Below the pieces are notes generated by a model that did no database searches, was not told the DNA's origin, and saw nothing but the letters and a program-made list of their open reading frames with translations. Shown here one piece after another: positions 6,887-12,965 of a stretch of DNA of 15,963 nucleotides (positions within the stretch are counted from its first letter, which is position 1; each line of letters opens with the position of its first letter). Made by a program: the position numbers and the translations under genes. The stretch is from VRUE01 sp045805805 (GTDB lineage: Bacteria > Actinomycetota > Thermoleophilia > Solirubrobacterales > 70-9): assembly GCA_045805805.1 (NCBI GenBank), contig JBJMKO010000077.1, positions 1 through 15,963 of the forward strand, given 5' to 3'.

Positions 6887-7004
6887 AGGGCTGTCTCGGT
6901 AGGGGTTCCGCTTAACTTTTTCGGTGGGATGGATTAGGGCTTGGCGCCTCGGCGCGAATTGGCGAAAAAGTACAAGACGCTCCACCCCTACCGAGACAGC
7001 CCTT
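6886..7004. repeat. 119-bp structured palindromic element, copy 1
   Basis: The outer arms 6886-6906 and 6984-7004 are perfect inverted repeats of 21 bp (AAGGGCTGTCTCGG continuing into TAGGGGT). Inside come opposed TCC/TCC (unpaired 3x3), a 2-bp GC pair step, an asymmetric loop TTA against ACAAGAC, and an inner stem ACTTTTTCG (6915-6923) with CGAAAAAGT (6963-6971). The terminal loop is 39 bases (6924-6962) and contains a short GGCGCC/GGCGC self-pairing. The element fills the gap between two convergent genes; both stop codons touch or overlap its ends. Copy 2 lies at 12831-12950. No transposase and no target duplication are visible. Confidence 0.88.
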
Positions 7005-8265
7005 ACGAAGTAATGAGCTCCTCCAGCTCAAAAACGGCTCCTTCGGCATCCAACTCGCGGATGCGGTCGTAGTCGGTTTTGAGTTGTCCCCGGTCCGGGT
7101 CTACGAGGTAGATGATTCCCGGGCAGGAGAAGAGGTCGATGGTGCGTTTGAGCGTGTCGCCGGGGCCGAGCATCGAGATTGTTCCGGCGAAGGAGGGCAG
7201 GGCCTCGATCTCGCGCAGGCCGGCGTCGGAGACGATCTGGCCTTCGTGTTGGGAGATCAGCATCACGCAGTAGGCGCCGGCTGCCAGCTCGTAGGGATGC
7301 TGGGCGCGGCGGGCGACTGCATGCGGGTCGAGGTAGGCCTCGGCGGTGAGCGTCTGGTGGCTCGGCGTGCAGCGGTCGACGATCTCGTCGGGGACCGAGC
7401 CGTGCATCCGCGCCCCGGACTCGACCAGCACCGGGCCGGCCGCCGTCAGCATCACCTCGGTGTGGGCGGGGCCGTAGCGGATGCCGAGCGCATCGAGCAC
7501 CGATTCGACATAGGGGACGACCTGGTCCTGCTGCTCGCCATGGCGCGGCAGCAGCTCCTCGTAGTCGTAGATGAAGTTGGCGCCGACACGGAGCTTGTTG
7601 TCGCGCCACACCTCGGAGACGTGGTGGGCCCCGTCCCAGCTGACCGAGTTGACGAAGAGCTGGGTCCCCTCGAGCAGCTCCTGGACGAGCAGCTCCTCGT
7701 TGGCACCGTGCAGAGCGTTGGGCCGGCCCAGGTTCGCCGCGAAGGCGGCCTCGATCGCGGCGGCGTCCGTGCAGATGCTGACCCCGTCGGTGCCGGCGCT
7801 GTCGAGCGGTTTGACCACGACAGGGGCGCCGCCGCGCTCCGCCGCCCAGGCGACCCCCTCGGTGGCGTCGGCGGTCTTCAGCGCCTCGGCCGTGCGCAGT
7901 CCGGCGGCCCGCAGCGCCTCGCCCATCGCGTTCTTGTCGCGCCGCGCCCCGCTCAGCTCGCTGCCGTTGCTTGGTAGCCCGAGCTGCTCGCTGAGCGCGT
8001 CGGCCAGGGGCACTCCCGGCTCGGCGCCGACGACGACGAAGGCGGGGTCGTGCGCGGCGACCCGGGCAGCGGTCGCCCCCAGGTCGCCGTCGTGGACGAC
8101 GTTCTCGACGAAGTCGCCGGCGCGGAAGGCGCGGGCGTAGAAGTCGGGCAGGCGCGGGCTGCTCTGCACGTGGACGACCGGCATCCCGGCGGCGGAAAAG
8201 CGCGGCGCCAGCCGTGCCCCGGTCGAGTAGGCATCGACGACGACCGCCGCGCCGTGGGCCGTCAT
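7003..8265 (-). CDS. ATP-grasp carboxylate-amine ligase-like protein
   Basis: A 420-aa ATP-grasp enzyme, probably forming an amide or peptide bond through an acyl phosphate. Residues 1-110 form a pre-ATP-grasp Rossmann-like domain ending SELSGARRDKNAMG. The grasp fold carries K112, K152 in VVVKPLDSAGTDGVS (149-163), the hinge strand LLVQELLEG (192-200) and metal-side acids E270 (HTEVMLT) and E282 (LVESGARMHG). The usual ExN triad reads ESG here, as in some amino-acid ligase-like members. The C-terminal 100 residues (PYELAAGAYCVMLIS...) resemble the extra domain of L-amino-acid ligases. It starts by an ATGA overlap with the upstream methyltransferase, so both probably act on one pathway. Its stop lies in the right arm of the palindromic element. 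The substrate is unknown. Confidence 0.82.
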   Translation of the reverse strand: MTAHGAAVVVDAYSTGARLAPRFSAAGMPVVHVQSSPRLPDFYARAFRAGDFVENVVHDGDLGATAARVAAHDPAFVVVGAEPGVPLADALSEQLGLPSNGSELSGARRDKNAMGEALRAAGLRTAEALKTADATEGVAWAAERGGAPVVVKPLDSAGTDGVSICTDAAAIEAAFAANLGRPNALHGANEELLVQELLEGTQLFVNSVSWDGAHHVSEVWRDNKLRVGANFIYDYEELLPRHGEQQDQVVPYVESVLDALGIRYGPAHTEVMLTAAGPVLVESGARMHGSVPDEIVDRCTPSHQTLTAEAYLDPHAVARRAQHPYELAAGAYCVMLISQHEGQIVSDAGLREIEALPSFAGTISMLGPGDTLKRTIDLFSCPGIIYLVDPDRGQLKTDYDRIRELDAEGAVFELEELITS

Positions 8266-8996
8266 GCAGTCGCTACGAGCACGAGGCGATCCTCGGGCCG
8301 CTTCGGGCCGCCGGCGAAGTTGCCGTAGCGCTCGATGTCGCGAAAGCCGGCCGCCTCGGCCATCCGCTGAAGATCCGCCGCCTCGTACATTCGGATGCGC
8401 GAGTCGACGACGTCGTCGCCGTAGACGTAGTGGACGTGCAGCATCCCGGTCGAGAAGTTCACGTCGAGCGTTTCCTTCACCCCGTTGGTCTCTCGCTCGA
8501 CGACGCCCTCGTCGGTTTTCAGCCGGTGTCGGGAGCGCTCCAGGTCGGAGAGCTCCATCGCCATCTTTCCCCCCGGCCGCAGCGCGTCGTGGTAGGCCCG
8601 CAGCATCGCTTCGTCCTCGGAGATCGTCGCGCCGAAGCCGAAGCTCGAGGAGAGGCTGACGAGGCCGTCGAAGCCACGCAGCTCCGGCGGCAGCGGCTGC
8701 ATCAGATCGGCGACGTAGTAGGTCGGGCCGGGGTAGACCCGCTTGGCCTCGGCGATCGCGATCTCGGAGATGTCGACCCCGACCGCGTCGATCCCGTTCT
8801 CGGCCAGCGCGGCGACGAAGCGGCCCAGCCCGCAGCCCGCGTCCAACACCCGATCGCCCTCGGAGAGGCCGAGCAGCTCGATCGCCAGCGGCGCCTCCTC
8901 CTCGTTGCCCTCGTAGCGCCCGAGCCGCTCGGCGACACGCATGTAGGCGGGCCCGTAGGTATCGACTTCGTTCAGCAGTGGCGCATGCTCGCTCAT
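8262..8996 (-). CDS. Class I SAM-dependent methyltransferase paired with the ATP-grasp ligase
   Basis: A 244-aa soluble methyltransferase. Residues 1-45 form an N-terminal cap (NEVDTYGPAYMRVAERLGRYEG) and motif I LDAGCGLGRF is at 51-60. Then come VGVDIS, YYVADLMQPLPPELRGFDGLVSLSSSFGF, and LRPGGKMAMELSDLERSRHRL. The second half (DVNFSTGMLHVHYVYGD...RMYEAADLQRMAEAAGF) is typical of small-molecule methyltransferases. I chose ATG at 8996 (MSEHAP); a TTG nine bases earlier would give MSFMSEH. No strong ribosome site is visible. Its TGA overlaps the ATG of the ATP-grasp gene by four bases. It is divergent from ccmA, with a 16-bp perfect inverted repeat in between. Confidence 0.83.
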   Translation of the reverse strand: MSEHAPLLNEVDTYGPAYMRVAERLGRYEGNEEEAPLAIELLGLSEGDRVLDAGCGLGRFVAALAENGIDAVGVDISEIAIAEAKRVYPGPTYYVADLMQPLPPELRGFDGLVSLSSSFGFGATISEDEAMLRAYHDALRPGGKMAMELSDLERSRHRLKTDEGVVERETNGVKETLDVNFSTGMLHVHYVYGDDVVDSRIRMYEAADLQRMAEAAGFRDIERYGNFAGGPKRPEDRLVLVATA

Positions 8997-9027
8997 GAAG
9001 GACAAAGCGTACCGTCGTTCCCTCAGC

Positions 9028-9079
9028 CGCTGACTTCGCCCTTAGGTATGCATATGCACCCCAAAGGGCGAAGTCAGCG
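9028..9079. promoter_or_regulatory. Perfect 16-bp inverted repeat with AT-rich centre between divergent genes
   Basis: CGCTGACTTCGCCCTT (9028-9043) pairs exactly with 9064-9079. The 20-base centre holds TGCATATGCA (9049-9058 region), itself a 10-bp palindrome and one of the few AT-rich stretches here. TATGCA-like -10 boxes can be read in both directions, so the centre may hold divergent promoters for the methyltransferase gene and ccmA, with an arm transcribed into each leader. It could instead be a mobile repeat. Confidence 0.6.
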
Positions 9080-9092
9080 TGGTCTGCCGTCG

Positions 9093-9779
9093 ATGTTCAC
9101 AATCTCGTCGGTGGAGCCCGGCCAGGCGAGAGAGGAACCGGCGCTCAGCCTTGCCGGGCTGCGCCGCGACTACGGCGAACGGACTGCCCTCGACGGCATC
9201 GGGCTGGAGCTGGCGCGGGGAGAGACGCTGCTGGTCCTGGGACCGAACGGGGCCGGCAAGACGACGCTTTTGCGCATCCTCGCCACCCTGCTGCGGCCGA
9301 GCGGCGGCGAGGTGCGGGCGCTGGGCTGCTCGCTGCCCGGCGAGGCCTGGAAGCTGCGCGGGCGGATCGGCTTCCTCGGCCATGAGCCGTTGCTCTACCG
9401 AGACCTCAGCGGCCGCGAGAACCTGCGCTTCCAGGCCCGCCTGCACGGCCTGCGGGGCGAGGCCGCCGAGGCGCGGGTCGACGCGCTGCTCGCCGCGGTC
9501 GCAATGGAGCGCCGTGGCGACGAGCGGGTCGACGAGCTCTCGGCCGGGATGCGCCAGCGGCTGGCGATCTGCCGCTGCGTCCTGCACCAGCCCGAGCTGC
9601 TGCTGCTCGATGAGCCCGACTCCAACCTCGACGCCGAGGGCCGCGAGCTGGCACGGGCGCTGGTCGGTCCCGCCACGGGACGCACCCGGGTGATCGTCAG
9701 CCACGATCCCGAGCGCTTCGAAGCCGAGGCGGACCGGGTGCTGCGGCTCGAGGCCGGCGGCAAGGTAGCGGCCCGATGA
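9093..9779 (+). CDS. ccmA: Heme exporter ATP-binding protein CcmA
   Basis: The ATPase subunit of the CcmABCD complex, which releases holo-CcmE during cytochrome c maturation. The 228-aa protein shows Walker A GPNGAGKTT (50-58), Q-loop region GFLGHEPLLYRDLSGRENL (93-111), signature LSAGMRQR (149-156), Walker B LLLLDEPDSNLD (169-180) and the H-loop SHD (203-205). The second half of the signature is LSAGM rather than LSAGQ. The start chosen is ATG 9093; GTG 9111 would also fit the family, and neither has a clear ribosome site. A long open frame upstream of 9093 crosses the divergent methyltransferase and is not coding. CcmB follows with 58 bp between, filled by an inverted repeat. Confidence 0.92.
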   Translation: MFTISSVEPGQAREEPALSLAGLRRDYGERTALDGIGLELARGETLLVLGPNGAGKTTLLRILATLLRPSGGEVRALGCSLPGEAWKLRGRIGFLGHEPLLYRDLSGRENLRFQARLHGLRGEAAEARVDALLAAVAMERRGDERVDELSAGMRQRLAICRCVLHQPELLLLDEPDSNLDAEGRELARALVGPATGRTRVIVSHDPERFEAEADRVLRLEAGGKVAAR

Positions 9780-9829
9780 GCTTCCGGTGGTCCTTTTGCA
9801 CCCAACAGGTACATAAAGCGCACCGGAAG
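9780..9829 (+). promoter_or_regulatory. Inverted repeat whose right arm contains the ccmB ribosome site
   Basis: CTTCCGGTG (9781-9789) and CACCGGAAG (9821-9829) are perfect 9-bp inverted repeats spaced 31 bases. The right arm overlaps the Shine-Dalgarno sequence GGAAGGGG (9825-9832) that serves the GTG start at 9838. Folding of the message would therefore hide the ccmB ribosome site. The loop shares the words TGCACCC and AGGTA with the loop of the 9028-9079 repeat, on the other side of ccmA. Confidence 0.55.
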
Positions 9830-9837
9830 GGGAAGCG

Positions 9838-10518
9838 GTGACGCCGTCCCGCTCCGCCTTCGCCACGATCCTCGTCAAGGACCTGCGGGCCGAGCTGCGC
9901 ACGCTGCAGTCGCTGCCGGCGATGGCGCTCTTCGCCACTACGACCTTCGTCATCTTCCGCTTCGGCCTCGACCGCACCAGCCTCTCCGGCAGCCTCGCGG
10001 CCGGGGTGCTCTGGACGACTCTGCTCTTCGCCGCCCTGCTCGGCGTCAATCGGCTCTTCGTCGCCGAGCGAGAGGAGGGCGGCTTCGACGCGATCCGGCT
10101 CGCCCCGATCGACCGCAGCGCCCTCTTCGCCGCCAAGACGACGGCGCTCTTCGCCTACCTGCTGGTGCTGGAGCTGATCGTGGTGCCGATCTTCGCCCTC
10201 TTCTTCCTCGGCTCCGCCGCGGCACTGCCACCGCTCCTCCTCGTCCTCGTCCTCGCCGACCTCGGCATCGCCGCGACCGGGACGCTGATCTCCTCGATGG
10301 CGGTCCACTCGCGCGCCCGCGACCTGCTCGGCCCGCTCGTCCTGCTGCCCCTGGTCGTGCCGCTGATGATCGCCGCCACCGGCGCCAGCGAGCCCCTCCT
10401 CGCTGTGGGCGGTCCCGGTTACCACCGCTTCGGGACCTGGCTCGCGGTGCTCTCCCTATACGATCTGATCTTCGGGCTGGTCGGCTACGCGGTCTTCGAC
10501 TTCCTGCTGGAGGACTAG
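9838..10518 (+). CDS. ccmB: Heme exporter membrane protein CcmB
   Basis: The permease subunit of the CcmAB transporter. The 226-aa protein has about six hydrophobic segments and the family-typical N-terminal block ILVKDLRAELRTLQSLPAMALFATTTFVIFRFG, then REEGGFDAIRLAPIDRSALFAAKTTALF. A central region follows with GIAATGTLISSMAVHSRARDLLGPLVLLPLVVPLMIA. Length is normal for the family. The start is GTG at 9838 with GGAAGGGG five bases before it. That ribosome site lies partly in the right arm of an inverted repeat. CcmC follows after 30 bp. Confidence 0.92.
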   Translation: MTPSRSAFATILVKDLRAELRTLQSLPAMALFATTTFVIFRFGLDRTSLSGSLAAGVLWTTLLFAALLGVNRLFVAEREEGGFDAIRLAPIDRSALFAAKTTALFAYLLVLELIVVPIFALFFLGSAAALPPLLLVLVLADLGIAATGTLISSMAVHSRARDLLGPLVLLPLVVPLMIAATGASEPLLAVGGPGYHRFGTWLAVLSLYDLIFGLVGYAVFDFLLED

Positions 10519-10548
10519 CGCCAGACCGCATCGCAGCGCGAGAAACGC

Positions 10549-11271
10549 ATGTATGGCAAAGGACTGATACCCCTCTCGATCGCGACCGTCATGGCGCTTG
10601 CCGCGGCGTTCTCGCTGGTCTTCTTCTACGCCCCACTCGACGCCGACCAGGGCTTCATCCAGAAGATCTTCTATCTGCATGTGCCGCTGGCGATCACGGC
10701 GCTTGTCGGCTTCGTCGTCGGTGGCGTCTTCGCGATCCTGCACCTGCGCGGCGGCGAGCGGCGCTGGGACGCTTACTCCTACGTCTCGATCCACATGTCG
10801 GTGATCTTCGGCGTCGCTGTGCTGGTCACCGGCTCGATCTGGGCCAAGGCCTCCTGGGGGCACTGGTGGGTCTGGGACGAGCCGACCCTGGTCAGCTTTC
10901 TGATCGTCTTCCTGATGTATGCGACCTACTACCCCTTCCGCTACGCGATCGAGGACCCCGAGCGCCAGGCCCGCTATGCCTCGGTCTTCGCCGTCACCGC
11001 CGGCGCCTTCGTGCCGCTCAACTTCATGGCGGTGCGGATGGCGCAGAGCCTCGTCCACCCGCGCACCTTCGGTACCGCCAACGGCGGGCTGCCCGGCTCG
11101 ATGATGCTGACCTTCCTCGTCTGCCTGGCCGCGGTGGCGCTGCTCTGGGTGACCTTGGTCAAGTTCGAGCTGACCGCGAAGAGCACCTCGGGACAGATCA
11201 AGCGGCTGCGCCGCGCTCTCGACGCTCCGGCTCCCGGTGCCGGCTCCCGGATCGCCCCGGAGGTGAGTTAG
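10549..11271 (+). CDS. ccmC: Heme-handling membrane protein CcmC
   Basis: CcmC presents heme to the chaperone CcmE at the outer face of the membrane. The 240-aa protein has six likely membrane helices. The tryptophan-rich signature WGHWWVWDEPTL is at 103-114, with conserved histidines H44 (FYLHVP), H82 (IHMSV) and H170 (LVHPRTF) around it. The pattern places it in the CcmC branch of the CcmC/CcmF/CcsA heme-handling family, which fits its place after ccmAB. The ATG has only a weak ribosome site (GAGAAACGC). The stop TAG directly abuts the ATG of the next gene. Confidence 0.95.
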   Translation: MYGKGLIPLSIATVMALAAAFSLVFFYAPLDADQGFIQKIFYLHVPLAITALVGFVVGGVFAILHLRGGERRWDAYSYVSIHMSVIFGVAVLVTGSIWAKASWGHWWVWDEPTLVSFLIVFLMYATYYPFRYAIEDPERQARYASVFAVTAGAFVPLNFMAVRMAQSLVHPRTFGTANGGLPGSMMLTFLVCLAAVALLWVTLVKFELTAKSTSGQIKRLRRALDAPAPGAGSRIAPEVS

Positions 11272-11499
11272 ATGGACCTGCTGCTGGCCGGTGCCCCGGC
11301 TCTCCCGCTCGACGAGGCCGGCAAGTACGTCGCCGGCGCCTACATCGTCTTCGTCCTCCTGCTCGTGATCTACGTCGCGATCATGGCCGCGAAACTGCAG
11401 CGGATGGAGCGCGAGCTGCGCGAGCTGTCCGGGTTCGCCGAGCAGCGCGAGGCGGAGCCGGTAGCGCCCCAGCGCGAGGAGGTGGGAGCCGATGTCTGA
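11272..11499 (+). CDS. ccmD: CcmD-like small membrane protein
   Basis: A 75-aa protein with one membrane helix (about 19-40, YVAGAYIVFVLLLVIYVAIM) followed by a basic-acidic helix, KLQRMERELRELSG. This is the CcmD layout: a small single-span protein that helps CcmABC release CcmE. Sequence conservation in this family is low, so the call rests on size, topology and position. The ribosome site GGAGGTGA lies five bases before the ATG and within the end of ccmC. The 3' end overlaps the hemA start by 8 bp. Confidence 0.8.
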   Translation: MDLLLAGAPALPLDEAGKYVAGAYIVFVLLLVIYVAIMAAKLQRMERELRELSGFAEQREAEPVAPQREEVGADV

Positions 11500-12835
11500 G
11501 CTCCTTGCCCTGGGCGTCTCCCACAAGACGGCGCCGCTCGACCTGCGCGAGCGCCTCTCCCTGACCGAGGGCCGCGCGGCCGGGGCGCTGCGCGAGCTCA
11601 CCGACGTCGCCGGCATCCACGAGGCGGCGGCGATCTCGACCTGCAACCGCACCGAGCTCTACCTCGTCGTCTCCGACCCGGTCGAGGCCGAGTCGACCGC
11701 GCTCGGCGTGCTCACCCGCCAGGCCGATATCCGGCCGACCGAGCTGCTTGGCCACCTCTACTCGCTGCGCTCCGGCGACGCCGTCCGCCACCTCTTCCGG
11801 GTCACCGCCGGCCTCGACTCGATGATCGTCGGCGAGGCCGAGATCCAGGGCCAGGTCAAACGCGCCTACGAGCTGGCGCTGGTCGAGGGCGGTACCGGGC
11901 CGATCCTCAACCGGCTCTTCCGCGGCGCCCTGACGGCCGGCGGCCGCGCGCGGGAGGAGACCGGGATCAGCGAGAAGAACGTCTCGATCCCCTCCGTCGC
12001 GGTCGAGCTGGCGCGGCGCACGCTCGGCGACCTCGGCGATCGGCGCGTGCTTGTGGTTGGCGCCGGCGAGACAGCGGAGCTGGTTGCCCGCGCCCTCGTC
12101 CGCCGGGGCGTCGCCACGGTCTTCGTCGCCAACCGCCACTACGACCGGGCGATCGGCCTGGCTCAGCGCTTCGGGGGCAACGCGGTCCGCTTCGAGGAGC
12201 TCCCCGAGCAGCTCGAGCAGGCCGACATCGTCGTCTCCGCGACCAACTCGCCCCACCACATCGTCGAGCGCGACGATGTGGTGCAGGTGATGAAGATCCG
12301 CGAAGGGCGGCCGCTCCTGCTCGTCGACATCGCCGTGCCGCGCGACATCGAGCCGTCCTGCCGCGAGATCGCCGGGGTCAGCCTGCACGACATCGACGAC
12401 GTGCAGCAGATAGTTGCCCACAACGCCGGCGGCCGCGAGGCCGAGGCCCGGCTGGCCGAGCGGTTGCTCGACGCCGAGCAGGAGCGCTTCGAGAAATGGC
12501 TCGCCTCGCTCGAGGTGGTGCCGACGATCGCGGCGCTGCGCGAGCGCGCCGACGAGGTCGTGCGCCGTGTCCTCGCCGAGAACGAGGGGCGCTGGGAGAG
12601 TCTTGGCGAGGCCGATCGGGAGCGGCTGAGCGCGATGGCGAAGGCGATCGCCTCCCGCCTGCTGCATGAGCCGACCCTGCGGATGAAGCGCTCCGCCGGC
12701 AGCGACGATGCCTACCTCTACGTCAGCGCCCTGCGCGAGCTGTTCGGGCTTGATGTCGGGACCGAGCCGGAGGCCGAGGGAAGCAGCAACGTGACCGAGT
12801 TGCGACGGAGCGATCCCGGCAGGGGTTCCGCTTAG
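11492..12835 (+). CDS. hemA: Glutamyl-tRNA reductase
   Basis: HemA reduces glutamyl-tRNA to glutamate-1-semialdehyde with NADPH, the first committed step of heme synthesis in this route. The 447-aa protein has all three domains. The catalytic domain carries GVSHKTAPLDLRERL and nucleophile C51 in STCNRTELY, then FRVTAGLDSMIVGEAEIQGQVK. The NADPH domain has VLVVGAGETAELVARAL, FVANRHYDRA and LLLVDIAVPRDIEP. The dimerisation domain ends near YLYVSALRELFGLD. GGAGGTGGGAG precedes the ATG. After the normal end comes a low-complexity tail; the last residues DPGRGSA and the TAG are encoded by a partial copy of the palindromic element's left arm, so the natural end was probably altered by that element. 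Confidence 0.95.
   Translation: MSELLALGVSHKTAPLDLRERLSLTEGRAAGALRELTDVAGIHEAAAISTCNRTELYLVVSDPVEAESTALGVLTRQADIRPTELLGHLYSLRSGDAVRHLFRVTAGLDSMIVGEAEIQGQVKRAYELALVEGGTGPILNRLFRGALTAGGRAREETGISEKNVSIPSVAVELARRTLGDLGDRRVLVVGAGETAELVARALVRRGVATVFVANRHYDRAIGLAQRFGGNAVRFEELPEQLEQADIVVSATNSPHHIVERDDVVQVMKIREGRPLLLVDIAVPRDIEPSCREIAGVSLHDIDDVQQIVAHNAGGREAEARLAERLLDAEQERFEKWLASLEVVPTIAALRERADEVVRRVLAENEGRWESLGEADRERLSAMAKAIASRLLHEPTLRMKRSAGSDDAYLYVSALRELFGLDVGTEPEAEGSSNVTELRRSDPGRGSA
12815..12834 (+). repeat. Partial left arm of the palindromic element inside the hemA 3' end
   Basis: CCCGGCAGGGGTTCCGCTTA matches the left-arm interior of copy 1 (6895-6914) and copy 2 (12843-12862) with only two or so differences each. 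It lies 28 bp before the matching words of copy 2. It is in the hemA frame and supplies the stop. Confidence 0.85.
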
Positions 12836-12950
12836 GACCTATCTCGGCAGGGGTTCCACTTAACTTTTTCGAGCTGCGCCTGTGGTTACCGACAATGGCT
12901 GATTGCGAAAAAGTACAAGACGTTCCACCCCTACCGGGATAGGTCCTAAG
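12831..12950. repeat. 120-bp structured palindromic element, copy 2
   Basis: The arms 12831-12854 and 12927-12950 pair over 24 positions with two imperfect pairs. The left arm starts CTTAGGACCTATCTCGG. Inside are the same features as copy 1: opposed TCC/TCC, a 2-bp step (AC/GT here, GC/GC in copy 1), TTA against ACAAGAC, and the identical inner stem ACTTTTTCG (12863-12871) with CGAAAAAGT (12906-12914). The terminal loop is 34 bases (12872-12905) and unrelated to that of copy 1. It fills most of the hemA-hemC gap. Confidence 0.88.
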
Positions 12951-12965
12951 CCGCACACGCTCTGA

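Noticed and set aside
6907..6916. RYYYAAC-like word (GCTTAAC and ACTTAAC) in both palindromic elements, suggesting an integron attC site
   Set aside because: The partner GTTRRRY is absent at the matching place, the word is internal instead of at the outer edge, and no integrase or gene-cassette array is present.
6915..6971. T5 tract in the element as the U tract of an intrinsic terminator
   Set aside because: The T tract is within the inner stem, opposite an A5 tract, and does not follow the stem.
6886..7004. The palindromic element as a MITE of a known insertion sequence
   Set aside because: No clear target-site duplication is seen at either copy, the outermost bases differ between copies, and co-varying arms fit a structural role better. 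It cannot be excluded without a genome-wide search.
8214..9092. Upstream extension of the ccmA frame
   Set aside because: It runs antisense to the methyltransferase gene and through the inverted repeat; family similarity begins only near 9093.
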